Source: Liolophura sinensis
Taxonomy: Eukaryota > Mollusca > Polyplacophora > Chitonida > Chitonidae
Assembly: GCF_032854445.1 (NCBI RefSeq)
Contig: NC_088296.1
Location: forward strand, 3,869,246 to 3,933,245
Direction of reading: 5' to 3'
Length of the DNA: 64,000 nt
The notes beneath the pieces were generated by a model. That model was not told the origin of the DNA, did no database searches, and was given only the letters and a program-made list of their open reading frames with translations. Numbering within the stretch: position 1 is the stretch's first letter; every line of letters begins with the position of its first letter. The position numbers and the translations under genes are program-made. Positions 12,201-22,732 of the stretch are shown here, in pieces.

Positions 12201-15200
12201 CAAACATACATTTGTTCAGACATACATTTGTTCAGAGAAATGAGACCTAACCTGCTAGGAAAAGTACACTGTACATCATGACATTTTCAGGACTGTATGG
12301 TACACAGGATTACCACACAACTGTGTCTCTTTGTTTTCTTTCCTCTTCTCACAGAATTGATGACCAGCTGAATGAGATAAAAGCAGATCTGGAAAAACAT
12401 GAGGTCAGCAGACAGAAGCTTCTAAATTCTGTACAACATGACCAAGTTGTTACTAGACAGGTGACTGTGAAAGAGACAGTACAAGAACGTCAGGACTTAG
12501 AAGCAGCAGTCGGTGGGCAAATGTCACCTCTACGTGTTACAAGTAGGTTCTTATATGTATAAAAGGTATACAGTTGTGTGTGCCCAGAGACCATAGATGA
12601 CTGCAAGGTTTACACTAGTATGTGCATCAAGGACACAAACATAAGTGGAGAAGGCGCACAGTTTATGGGCAAAATACACGGTAGACTGTGTTAAGAAGAA
12701 AACAAACCGATATGAGTTGTAACACAATAGGGTGCGCCCAGAAAACAAATAGTATTCCAAGTGTAACGAAAGTGAGAAGTGCTTACAAAAAGCACAGATA
12801 GTGTAGGGTGTGAACAAAACACAAACTGATGTCACACTTACAGTAGGGTGTGGGCAAAGGACACAAAGTAATGCAGTGTACAATAGGGTGTACACAGAAG
12901 ACACAAACTAAAGTGAGCCATGCATTAGGGTGTGCACAAAATATAATTTTATGTCAGGAGTCCATTGAGTCATCCACAACAGATACAAACTAATATGAGG
13001 CATACACTAGGGTGAGCAAAATACATACAAACTAATGTGAGGTATGCAATAGGGTGGGCAAAACAGATACAAACTAATGTGAGGTATGCAATAGAGTGGG
13101 CAAAACAGATACAAACTAATGTGAGGTATGCAATGGGGTGGGCAAAACAGATACAAACTAATGAGAGGTATGCAATAGGGTGGGCAAAACACATACAAAC
13201 TAATGAGAGGTATGCAATAGGGTGGGCAAAACACATACAAACTAATGAGAGGTATGCAATGGGGTGGGCAAAACAGATACAAACTAATGTGAGGTATGCA
13301 ATAGGGTGGGCAAAACACATACAAACTAATGTGAGGTATGCAATAGGGTGGGCAAAACAGATACAAACTAATGTGAGGTATGTAATAGGGTGGGCAAAAC
13401 AGATACAAATTAATGTGAGGCATGCAATAGGGTGAGCAAAACAGATGCAAACTAATGTGAGGTATGCAATAGGGTGAGCAAAACAGATGCAAACTAATGT
13501 GAGGTATGCAATAGGGTGGGCAAAACAGATACAAATTAATGTGAGGCATGCAATAGGGTGCGCAAAACACATACAAGCTAATGTGAGGTATGCAATAGGG
13601 TGGGCAAAAGAAAAATACAAACTAATGTGAGGTATACAGTAAGGTGTGCAGATAGGATATAAACTAATGTGAGTTGTACAGTATGGTGGGCAAAACACAT
13701 ACAAACTAATGTGAGGTATGCAATAGGGTGAGCAAAACAGATACAAACTAATGTGAGGTATGCAATAGGGTGGGCAAAACTGATACAAACTAATGTGAGG
13801 TATGCAATAGGGTGGGCAAAACAGATACAAACTAATGTGAGGTATGCAATAGGGTGGGCAAAACACATACAAACTAATGTGAGGCATACCCTAGGGTGGG
13901 CAAAACACATACAAACTAATGTGAGGTATGCAATAGGGTGGGCAAAACAGATACAAACTAATGTGAGGTATGCAATAGGGTGGGCAAAACAGATACAAAC
14001 TAATGTGAGGTATGCAATAGGGTGCGCAAAACACATACAAACTAATGTGAGGTATGTAATAGGGTGGGCAAAACAGATACAAACTAATGTGAGGTATGCA
14101 ATAGTGTGGGCAAAAGAAAAATACAAACTAATGTGAGGTATACAGTAAGGTGTGCAGATAGGATATAAACAAATGTGAGTTGTACAGTAGGGTGTGCACA
14201 GAAGACACAAACTAATATAGAGACATAAAATAAGGTATGGTACTTGTAAAGTGTACACTGGGGTCAGAAGTCGAAAGGAAATCAGTAGGCTGTCCTGAGA
14301 AATTGAAAGCCTATGCAAGCTACTTATAGCATGGTTTGCTCAGAAATAAAAAAAAAATATAGTGTATTCAACAATATGTTATTTTCTGCAAAAAAGGAAA
14401 GCACATTGCAGAGTTATATATCGGCAGGTGTACAGTTAGAACAGGACAGATGGTAGTGTACCCCTCGGTGTCTGGGTGATATTTACCTCGTGTTCAAATA
14501 AGCAAGTGCACTGTTAGTACAGGACACGTGGCAGGGCACAGCATGTTTGCAAATCAGCAGGTGTACTGTTAATACAGAACAGATAACATATTGTACAACT
14601 GAGTGTCTGAGTGATGTTTACCTCATGATTGTGTACAAATCAGCAGGTGTACTGTTAATACAGAACAGATAACATATTGTATAACTGAGTGTCTGAGTGA
14701 TGTTTACCTCATGATTGTGTACAAATCAGTAGGTGTACTGTTAATACAGAACAGATTACATATTGTACAACTGAGTGTCTGAGTGATGTTTACCTCATGA
14801 TTGTGTACAAATCAGTAGGTGTACTGTTAGAAAAGGACAGATTACATAATGTAGCCCTCAGTGAAATAAAAAGAAAGTAACTCGGAATATTGAAGTCATA
14901 ATATTAGTCTGTATTTCTGTCACTATGTTTGTGGCATCATCAGGAAATATATATAGTAAATAATACATAGGTTTGTATACATGTAGCCGCGTAGGTGTAC
15001 AATGCACGCATGTATAAAGACAAAACACTGTATGGCAAGTTAGCAGAAAGACAGAAATGGTTGAGCGCGAGTGAGTGAGTGCTTGGGGTTTAATGTCGTA
15101 CTCAATGGTTGAGCGTGAATGCCATAATATGAAGCTGGTATTGCATGAGAAAGTACTGAGGAAAAGGGAATAGAATGTACAGTTGAAGAGCCAGAGCTCT

Positions 15201-15231
15201 CTTTCTCTCTCTCTCTCTATATATATATATG

Positions 15232-15270
<39 letters not shown>

Positions 15271-16610
15271 ATGTCTCTTATACCAGCTTAATATTATGCA
15301 GTTCCTCGTATCTGTTTTTGTTTATTATTATTATTATTATTATTAATATGAAAGGGTGGAGATTCCATGTATGTAAGCCCATATATTTACAATTGTTGAT
15401 TTACATTTATTTCATCACTTAATATACGTTTTTCTTTCTTAGTCTTGAAATATTTAACTGCAGAAAATATTTACTGTGAATCCAGCAATTGATTACTACT
15501 AATAATTCTGATAGATTAAATAGCCTTTGCAATTGTTGCAATGAAAGTCACTGGGTAAGTTATTTGTGATGAGTTACCTCCCTTACTACACAAACGGCTT
15601 CGGTACTCCACGAACGACAACAGGCCTACTACAGCTTCATAGTGAATTGTGTGTTCAAATGTGCCATAACTGACAACTAAAACCAATGACTGGATAGAGG
15701 AAGGTATTATTCTTGTTGTAGGTGATAAGTTTCGAACAAATTAGATCACTAAAAGTCTGTATTTTAATCCAGTATTTAGCCTATGTCTTAGGGCTACCCA
15801 TCATTTAGTGACGGATCCTTGTCGAAGTTCAACTCTTTCATACTGGCTGAAAATGACAGAGATCTGTGTATAAATTAAATTTGTGTCAGCAGTATATGTC
15901 ATTTTATTCCAAGAGATTTTGTTGAGAATTAAAAATACAGTATGTGTACAGGTATTTAAACTTTAGTCTTACAGCGTGTGTTTATGGTTTGCTGTTGTTT
16001 ATACTGCTTCTGTTGTGTTTTTGCAGAGCCGACGCTGAGATTCACAGAGACAGACGGCAGTGAGCTGAGAATCAATGACAGCGGCTGTGTGGTAAAGGCT
16101 GAGGGCTTGTCCTTGGATGGGAGGTGGAGGAGAGCTGTGACAGACGGGCGTTACCAGACGGGCAGGTACTACTGGGAGATACACATCACCTGTTCACATG
16201 AGTGTGGCTGTGCTGTAGGAGTGACACAGGAGAGCTATGGCGTGAGGGGGAGGACAGTCCCTCGCCGTAACTCCTGGTACATTGGGATGGTGTACAGTGG
16301 TGATGAGGTTGGGTGTTATAGTCACAGTGGTGGTGGTGAGATCAAACCTGACTATCGACAGTGGAGACGTTACACACGACCTCATCACGTGGGTGTGTAC
16401 CTGGACTGTGATGACCACACACTGACAGTCCTGGACTGTGACAACAACCAGGTAATGTACACTGACAGTGATGTTATCGTCACAGAGCCTCTCGTGCCAT
16501 CGGTTGAGTTTGATGTCTGGTCTGGATCTGTGTCTGTGTCTGCTCGTCTGGTAACGGGTGACTTTGCAACTCTGCCTCCAGTTCTCTGTGATATGATAAG
16601 CACTTTCTGA
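8609..16610 (+). CDS. TRIM-family E3 ubiquitin ligase, RING-B-box-coiled coil-B30.2/SPRY (six coding exons)
   Basis: Join 8609-9280, 9683-9778, 10613-10843, 11321-11328, 12355-12542 and 16027-16610: 1,779 nt, 592 residues and a TGA stop. The protein has a C3HC4 RING (14-71), two B-boxes (about 111-151 and 182-211), a coiled coil (about 225-395) and a B30.2/SPRY domain (about 400-585). TRIM proteins of this layout are RING-type E3 ubiquitin ligases. The coiled coil dimerises and the SPRY domain binds the target. Many act in innate immunity, but no target can be named here. The start is firm: an in-frame TGA at 8591-8593 directly follows a good splice acceptor (tttatttcag), so 8609 begins the second exon of the transcript and a non-coding first exon lies upstream. 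Introns hold a SINE (intron 2) and a 42-bp minisatellite (last intron). All exon phases agree (0,0,0,2,1). Only the 8-nt exon is uncertain. The orthologue is not determined. Confidence 0.9.
9424..9482 (+). repeat. Fragment of dispersed repeat family Y
   Basis: Contains 'gtaaacagttttcaatgatg' followed by 'aaacacgcaaggatattc'. It matches the 3' half of the longer copies at 38.6, 58.1, 60.9 and 63.5 kb. Lies in TRIM intron 1. Confidence 0.5.
9683..9778 (+). CDS. TRIM exon: start of coiled coil (96 nt)
   Basis: Acceptor 'tttttccattacag' and donor CAG|GTTGGT; exactly 96 nt (residues 225-256), phase 0 on both sides. Heptad-like residues such as 'LEKVLQETKESLSG'. In vertebrate class IV TRIM genes the exon after the RING/B-box exon is also 96 nt, so the length itself supports the model. 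Confidence 0.9.
9978..10317 (+). mobile_element. SINE family A, full length, with target-site duplication
   Basis: Starts with a tRNA-like head (A-box-like 'gatagcacagttggtcga') and ends with 'gacgttaaaccccaagcac'. It is flanked by a perfect 11-bp duplication 'atgtgatgggg' at 9967-9977 and 10318-10328. It sits inside TRIM intron 2 in the same orientation as the gene. Confidence 0.88.
10613..10843 (+). CDS. TRIM exon: coiled coil (231 nt)
   Basis: Acceptor 'ctttttgtttgtcag' and donor CAG|GTGAGT; 231 nt (residues 257-333), phase 0 on both sides. It encodes an amphipathic helical segment ending 'STDVEFLQ', the position where TRIM coiled coils run into the linker. 231 nt is the usual length of this exon in vertebrate class IV TRIM genes. 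Confidence 0.92.
11321..11328 (+). CDS. Proposed 8-nt TRIM micro-exon
   Basis: Exon 10613-10843 ends in phase 0 but exon 12355-12542 starts in phase 2, so an exon of length 3n+2 is needed between them. The best candidate is 'ccgttacg', with acceptor 'cttctccccacag' and donor GTAAGG. It adds Pro-Leu and the split Arg joined to the next exon. Vertebrate relatives have a 23-nt exon here, also 3n+2. Weaker alternatives are a 14-nt exon ending before 'gtaaag' near 11966 and a 5-nt exon before 'gtaaga' near 11691. Confidence 0.45.
12355..12542 (+). CDS. TRIM exon: linker helix
   Basis: Acceptor 'tcctcttctcacag' and donor CAA|GTAGGT; 188 nt, entering in phase 2 and leaving in phase 1. Encodes residues 337-398, helical and charged ('DDQLNEIKADLEKHE'), joining the coiled coil to the SPRY domain. 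A 42-bp minisatellite begins just downstream of the donor. Confidence 0.85.
12550..14220. repeat. 42-bp minisatellite in the last TRIM intron
   Basis: About 28 near-identical 42-bp units between 12985 and 14150 (core 'actaatgtgaggtatgcaat' then 'agggtgggcaaaaca'). They are preceded from about 12550 by progressively more diverged units and followed by decayed ones. As 42 is a multiple of three, long frames stay open on both strands (up to 305 codons on the minus strand). They have no domains and are repeat artefacts. A few units carry 'gaaaaat' insertions (13604, 14112). Confidence 0.92.
14545..14850. repeat. 86-bp tandem repeat, ~3.5 units
   Basis: The unit starts 'aaatcagcaggtgtactgtt' and recurs at 14551, 14637, 14723 and 14809, 86 bp apart and nearly identical. 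Diverged related sequence extends left to about 14420. Lies in the last TRIM intron. Confidence 0.85.
15192..15346. repeat. Microsatellites (CT)n, (TA)n and (TTA)n
   Basis: A (ct)n tract runs into (ta)n with a 'tgcaata' interruption at about 15196-15270, followed by (tta)n at about 15318-15346. They create meaningless Tyr-Ile frames on both strands. Confidence 0.9.
16027..16610 (+). CDS. TRIM terminal exon: B30.2/SPRY domain
   Basis: Acceptor 'ttctgttgtgtttttgcag'; the first two bases complete a Lys codon from the previous exon (phase 1). PRY-SPRY hallmarks are visible: 'GRYYWEIHI' (about 446-454), 'AVGVTQESYG' (about 463-472) and 'GVYLDCDDHTLTVLDC' (about 524-539), as in the family's G-x-x-YWE and GV-x-LD motifs. 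The stop is TGA at 16608-16610. The domain looks complete. Confidence 0.93.
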
Positions 16611-19600
16611 CCATCGGGTAATTATTCATTACATCTTTTCCATCATATTATAATTTGTTGAAATACACAGTTTTGTTAAGTCTTTTTTAAAAAAAGAAAA
16701 AAAATGATCAGTTTGTAGATGTTTTAGTTAATGTGAGCAGTGTGGCTAATTCAGTATGTATAGCTTCTTCTGCAAAGTGGTCAGTGATCTGTCACAAGCT
16801 TACAGCTTGGTTTAGTTATACACAGTCTGTCTGACTTGTCCTGAACATCAATGTCAGTTTTCTTCCAGACAAAATACATGTAGATAATGACTAGGTAGTT
16901 TTATTTTTAGTAATGGTGACTTGTAAATCAGCATTATCAGGAGTGTCACTGAGCAAAACAGGTCAGAGTTTATACATGACAATACGTATAGTGAACATGT
17001 TACATGTAGTAGGATGTACATTTGTGACAAAAAACCTTGTAGAAATAAATAACCAATAGTCTGTATATATAGAATAGTGCACTTATCACGTAACTAACCA
17101 CAAAATTGGGTTACACTTTGTCAAAACTGCTCTTGTTTGGTGCACTGGTCTCTTGTACCTAACTTCGTGGAAACTTGCCGCAGTATTTCGCTCCACTGAA
17201 AAAAAAAATGTTTTGCCTCTCACAGAACGCGAGTACCTCAATATCGGATCTAACTAGCAAAAACAGGCTTTTTCCAAATGATTTTCTCAGAAAGTGGCTA
17301 AGGGTATAGAAAATTATTTTTCTTACCATGATCGGGCCAGTACGTCATAACCCATGAGTGGTTTCAGATTAAATCGTAAAAACGGACCAGATCAGATTGA
17401 CGTTGTTGTTGCAGCGCATTACAAAAGATAATTCTGTTTTGAATTCCGGTCGACCCTATGTTGTCTGCATGATGAGGTTAATCCTATGCTGAACAAGAAC
17501 TGTTTTAGGATGCCATTATCTTAACATTGTCAGCTGTAAGTTTCTCCTTTCCTAAATGTTTCTCTATTTGTCAACTTTGCTTATTCAAACTTTGGCGTTC
17601 ACAACAGTTTGTCATGATCTGGGCATAGTTTGAGTATGTGACATGTTTACAAGAGTAAATATTTGAAGCTGTTTATCAGATTTTTATCTTCAGTATAAAC
17701 ACATTGACATTTACTGGACTATTTGTGTTTATTGAATACCTCTAGCACACTACTATGTAAACATCTAACATATTTTCTGTAATAAACAGTTACGTCTTAG
17801 TTACTAAACAATTTTTTATGAATAAATACATTTATTAGGAAAATGATGCTAAAATGATTTGTTTGTGTCACTCAGTATGTAAACTTCATAAAAATGTGCC
17901 AATTATTTCTCTACACTCCATAGTTCTCTAACAATATCTCAGATATATGTATTGTGGCTATAACCTTTTTTCCTTTAAATGACTTCTACATGTAAGTGCT
18001 GTGATATGACCTGTGACATGTATTATTGTATTCACTGTCCTCTAAGCATTATGCCCACATTATGATATTTTCTAATTTCTAAATACATGTATATACATTG
18101 ATTATGTTGCATTTTATTTAGAATATAGTTTTTTTTTGCTTGCATATGCTTAGCTTGATGAAATAATTAAAGTATCATTGTTGCGAATTTGATTACCAAT
18201 CAAAAAAATAAAAAGTAAATAAGTACTTGTGCTTAATGTAAATTGACATATATATTTTACACCCTGACATATCTACTTGTAAGTTTTTCACAGCTGGCTT
18301 GTACTGTGTGTGCTGTACAGAATGGATTGATAGTTTTATTTTAGGTTTAACCCCCAAGACTACCTTTCGTCTCCAACTTGTCGTGCAGCGGAAATCATGC
18401 AGGGCCGCCGCTGGCACTCGCTGTTGTCGCAAATTCAAAACAATTTTTTGAAATGGCAATAAAATTTGAAAAAATGCGAAAATTTTTGGCAACAAATTGG
18501 TTTTCTGGGGTTTCTAGAAGATTTTCGCAATTTTTCTAATGAAAATAATCCACTTTCTTTCATTTCAAACGGCCTAATCTCCGCGAAACAACAACAACAC
18601 AATTGTATATGGAGATTACAGAAATCTACAAAGGGTGTTCAGCATTGTTGCAAGTTGACTTACATTAAATAACGCTTGAAAATTAGTTTTATTAAATAAC
18701 GAATGAGAATCATGGCATTTTGGGGATGCCTTTCATCGCCAATTGTGAAAAAAAAAAGTTATCAAGGGAGATAAGTCAAGGTAGAGTTACACCTGTAAAT
18801 GAATTTACCTCCCATGAAAAATTTAAACTTTTTTGATCCGAAGTAAATTAAATGTTTCAGAATATGTGTCGGTACATAAATGTGTCCTGTCTCCTGTCAG
18901 GCTGTTTTACTCCAATGTACTGATCATCATGTTGCATTTAAATAAACTGAATTTACAATTTTTTTTTCTGATAGAGGAAATTAAATTTTACTAGTATCCT
19001 GCACAGAAATGTTGAAAAAGGGATAGATTTTTTGTTAAAAAAAAACAAACAAAAACATGCTGCCAGGCATTGGTCCATTATTTCGAGGGCAAATGTTGTA
19101 AATGTAACGTTTGATAAACTCCAGATATAGCTGAAAGAGACCAAGTTGATTTTAGCAGCTACACCGAGGCAGACAAAAACGACTTACAGATGGAGACCTA
19201 CAAGAGTCATGGATGCTGCTTCCATTCAATCCAGTGATGATCACAAGAGATTAAGTCAAGGTTGCTAACTTAAAGTATGGCTAAAGAAAAATAGCATTTG
19301 CTACAAAATCTGATGAGTGGCTGAAGTGACTGGCTAAACAAATACTGACCCAGAGGAAGCCCTGATCATATATCCAGAGCTATGTGTGTCAAATATATAT
19401 GTGTCATCTAGGACCATCCACGTCTTTATAATTACACTTGCCTCTAACTTTGGGCAGACCTGCAGTACATCTTGAATCGACTTTGTTGCGCACCACCCAT
19501 GCATGACAGGCTTGATTTGATTGTTAACCCAAAGTCAAAAAACAAATAAATACATGCACATACATGTATATACATTGTGTTCTTCGTTTTTATTGTTTTG

Positions 19601-19694
19601 TAGGTTTATTCATAATATTGCTTTGCTCATTGCAGCCTTTGCTTAATTATTTGTCTGCAGACTATTCATTTTTTGCGCTCTCGGTTGTAAAATC
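16611..19694. other. TRIM 3' flank and intergenic DNA
   Basis: AT-rich sequence with AATAAA motifs and small chance ORFs. No second gene, RNA gene or clear repeat is recognised before the SINE at 19.7 kb. Confidence 0.5.
17044..17049 (+). terminator. Possible TRIM polyadenylation signal
   Basis: The first AATAAA I see downstream of the TRIM stop, about 435 nt away. Others follow near 17781 and 17820. Which is used cannot be told from sequence. Confidence 0.25.
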
Positions 19695-19707
19695 TAATCT
19701 CTTTGTG

Positions 19708-20040
19708 AGTGAGTGAGTGCTTGGGGTTTAACGTCGTACTCAACAATTTTTCAGTCATATGACGACGAAGGAATCCTTAGGGTGCATGTACGTATAATGT
19801 GCCTCCTTGTTGCAGGACGGATTTCCACCGCTCTTTTATTTAGTGCTGCTTCACTGAGGCGACTTACCGAAGGCAAGTAAAGCGCCCCGCCCGAGCCATT
19901 ATACTGATACGGGTCAACCAGTCGTTGCACTATCCCCTTCATGCTGAACGCCAAGCGAGGAAGTTACAACTTCCTCTTTTAAAGTCTTAGGTGTGACTCG
20001 ATCAAGGATTGATCCTCGATCTACCGGTTCCGAAGTGGAC
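19708..20040 (-). mobile_element. SINE family A, 5'-truncated, with target-site duplication
   Basis: Tail at the left ('gagtgcttggggtttaacgt') and head at the right, truncated inside the tRNA-like part. Flanked by a 13-bp duplication with one mismatch: taatctctttgtg (19695-19707) and taatctccttgtg (20041-20053). It interrupts a minus-strand frame that would otherwise run from the 20041-20330 segment into 19.69 kb. Confidence 0.85.
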
Positions 20041-20330
20041 TAATCTCCTTGTGGTGTATTTGCTTGGCGAATAATTTGGAAGAATTTTTCTGTGCTATAG
20101 TCTCCTGTATGGCATTGGCAATTTTGTACCGGTTTTCACTCAGGAACTGACAACCGTAGACGACAAAAACACGTCTGGTTTGTCTGACACGAACTGAACA
20201 TTCGTGGGATGGTGGTAGGCCCAGCTGACAAGTTGGCGCAGTTTCACAGTTCACCAGCTGGGCCGATGGGATTGTGAGCAGCAGTGATGAGAGCAATCGC
20301 CCGCCTAACACTGGTAAAAGTGGGAGTCCC
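20041..20330 (-). other. Coding-like minus-strand frame, unidentified
   Basis: An open frame of about 95 codons ending 'QIHHKEI' at the SINE insertion site. With the SINE removed it continues about nine codons (FYNRERKK) to a stop. No family is recognised. It lies downstream, in the same direction, of the zinc-finger ORF at 20633-21151 and could be another exon or part of the same decayed element. Confidence 0.2.
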
Positions 20331-20632
20331 AGGCCTCGTCGTTTGAAAATCCCAGGAGTGCTATTTTCAGTCCTCCTTATTTCAGCAAGGAGTGTGAAAA
20401 GCTCTCCTGGAAATAGTCCTCCTAAATTACTTTAGGAGAGCTATTTCATAAAATATACAAAAACTGAAAATCTATATAAACATGGCTGCCATAGTTTTGG
20501 TAAGTTAAATGGCTTTGACCTGGACTATTTTACTGAGGGCCTGCATGGTCATGGGTGGATAACAGGTGTCTTAATGAGGGTAAATTCAATACCAGAAGAC
20601 AGCACAAGTCAGAAGTGTCATTGTCAGAAGTG

Positions 20633-21151
20633 TCATTGAATGCTGTGAAAAAAAATAATAATAATAAAAAAAATAACAGCATATAATTCCAAAAGATATG
20701 AGAAGTCATCATTGTTGCCCAATAAAGATGTAATTAGCTGTGATGTAATCGGCTGTGTACTAGTGACAGTAGTCTTAGAAGCCACCGGGCCCGGTCTCTG
20801 GTTACTCTCACTCTGATAAGTTTCATCTCCGAGGCGTTTCTGACCAGTCTTCAGTGCCTGACCTAAAGCAGTCTCAGCCAACTTTTCAAGTTCGACACCC
20901 ATATGATGCACTTTAGATTCAAGGTGCCGCATGACGGTGTGTTTTGTAATAAAGCTGGTTCCCGTTGTATACTTCATGAAGTCAGCGACAGCTCTTCCAC
21001 GGAGCTTGGGTACCAACTGCGCCTCGTGAGCAGCGCAGGTTTTGCACCACACCTCAGTCACTTGCGTCAGTCCATCCTCGCTACTCGTTTTGTAGCCTAT
21101 CACATTTCCTGTTGGCCATGCAAGGAAGGTTTTTAGCTTCACGGAAGACAT
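20633..21151 (-). CDS. BED/hAT-like zinc-finger ORF, fragment or single exon
   Basis: 172 codons from the first ATG (21149-21151). The frame extends 34 codons further upstream but without an ATG. The N-terminal part has a conserved-looking 'KTFLAWPTG' block, then a zinc-finger pattern: C-x2-C in 'VWCKTCAAHE', about 30 residues, then 'KHTVMRHLESKVHH'. This resembles the N-terminal zinc finger of hAT-transposase-derived proteins (ZNF862/C17orf113-like). That assignment is from pattern memory, not a search. The last ~20 residues are hydrophobic and low-complexity (poly-Ile/Phe), so the real exon probably ends near 20700. 'cttcaacag' directly before the ATG could be a splice acceptor. Upstream, at 21302-21310, is a TATA-like box on the same strand. 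No transposase core was found in the window. Confidence 0.5.
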   Translation of the reverse strand: MSSVKLKTFLAWPTGNVIGYKTSSEDGLTQVTEVWCKTCAAHEAQLVPKLRGRAVADFMKYTTGTSFITKHTVMRHLESKVHHMGVELEKLAETALGQALKTGQKRLGDETYQSESNQRPGPVASKTTVTSTQPITSQLITSLLGNNDDFSYLLELYAVIFFIIIIFFHSIQ

Positions 21152-21301
21152 CCTGTTGAAGACTAGAGCGTGAACGTTCTGTACGGTGCACTTAACCAGT
21201 ACACATGCCGTTCCCTTTCGCCTTGCAGAGGCAACGATTGTCACCTTCAACACAGAAGAGTTTGCCTAAAGTTACGTCCCCTGTCACGGCGGCTGGCGTG
21301 C

Positions 21302-21370
21302 AATTTATAGAGCTCCCCAAAAAGGGGTTTAGGTGCGCGTAGGAGCGCGAGCGCGATCGCGATCGCGCTC
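21302..21370 (-). promoter_or_regulatory. Possible promoter: TATA-like box and CG-rich palindrome
   Basis: On the minus strand 'ctataaatt' (21302-21310) lies about 150 nt upstream of the zinc-finger ORF start. Just upstream of it is a perfect 22-bp palindrome made of 'cgatcg' blocks (21349-21370). The placement suits a core promoter, but this is inference from position only. Confidence 0.3.
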
Positions 21371-21410
21371 CTTATATTTCAAGGCCTGGAGTCCAGCTTA
21401 TGGTTTATGT

Positions 21411-21835
21411 TTGTATGCTTGGGGTTTTACGTCATACTTAACAATTTTTCAGTCAAATAACGACGAGGAGCCTTTTAGATATGTGTAGTACATATAGCGT
21501 GTCTTCTTGTGGCGTAGCGAAAGTCCCGCGACCACTGAAGTAACAGAGTCATCATACACACCGAGTCACATTTTATTGACGCCGAACCAATGAATCTTGT
21601 TTACTTGTTTCATCCTCTCAGTGCTGAGTGCCAAACGAGGCAGCTGTGGCAGAACATCCTCTCAGTGCTGAATGCCAAGCGTGGCAGCAGTGGCAAAACA
21701 TCTTAGTGATGAGTGCCAAGCGTGACAGCAGTGGCAAAACATCTTAGTGATGAGTGCCAAGCGTGGCAGCAGTGGCAAAACATCTTAGTGATGAGTGCCA
21801 AGCGAGGCAGCAGTGTCATCAGAGTAGGCTGGGTG
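21411..21835 (-). repeat. SINE family B with an internal 41-bp tandem expansion
   Basis: The left part (21411-21600) has the family B tail ('gcttggggttttacgtcata') and body. From about 21608 the SINE segment 'cagtgctgagtgccaa' plus 'gaggcagc' is repeated. The units become a regular 41-bp repeat ('catcttagtgatgagtgcca' then 'agcgtggcagcagtggcaaaa'), about four copies to 21825. Confidence 0.75.
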
Positions 21836-22599
21836 TTCAGCAAACGAAGTGGATGTAGCGATAAACCAAAGCGGCAGTGAAGTTCAAGTGAGGGTAGCTC
21901 GGTTTCTTACTGAACATGAGGCCTTACCCATACTTCACCGTTTCACGATTTTCTGTCATAATTTGCCTCAATGAATAAGCTGGATCAGGGCTTCGCTCTC
22001 GGCATTAGCTTTATCACGCGAGATCTGTAATATTAGAGCACAGACTGTAAACGAGAATGTCCAAGTCACGTATGGTCTGTATGGCCGAGAAAAGCTTATA
22101 GTGCTCCTAAATGGAGTTTCTGGGAGGTCTTAGCTTGCTCGTTGTGCCTATCAGACCATTGATCAATGAGTTAACAAGTTCGAATAAACCCCGGCTATCT
22201 CGAACACAGCACTGAAGTCAGTATAGAGACTGGCTCTATCTATACATGTGAAAGAAAGTAATTGTCTCGGGTATCACAGAAAAATATTTTGCCAATTCAG
22301 TAAAATTTTGAAACCCGGGAAAATGGATTCAAGTTTATGAAGTCCTACCATGTACGGTTTTTGGGACGGCGCTACGTTTAGTGTTGATTAGTGTAGAGGT
22401 CTGATACTACGTGATATCACGCTGGATAGGGAACACGGCAAAATGGGGTTAGCCAAATGATTGGCTAGATCGTGACAATAATTTGCGATTTATTCCGTTC
22501 ATAACTCTTTCAATATTTTTAGAGCACCTTAGTTAAATTTAGAAAACTTTGGAATTAATTAAAAATTTGTTGGCTGATTTCATGTTCTAAATGAAGGGG

Positions 22600-22732
22600 T
22601 GCGTCAGGTGCCTGCCGAAGGTCGGTGGTTTACTACGGACGCTTCAGTTTACCTCATCCATAACCCTGACCTGTGTCATTTTAAAGTTAAACGTTTTTGG
22701 GCACGTCGTTAAACATCAATCACTCAATCAAT
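22600..22732 (+). mobile_element. SINE-like repeat, family F
   Basis: Contains 'gtgcctgccgaaggtcggtg' and 'tggtttac', and ends 'cacgtcgttaaacatcaatc' plus a 'cactcaatcaatc' tail. Related inverted copies are at 41.3-41.46 and 50.2-50.35 kb. The simple tail and 'cgttaaacatcaatca' motif are typical of mollusc SINEs. Confidence 0.55.

Noticed and set aside
12970-14318. Minus-strand ORFs of 305, 246 and 189 codons
   Set aside because: The 42-bp repeat keeps frames open; the same sequence is open on the plus strand too, and it lies inside a TRIM intron.
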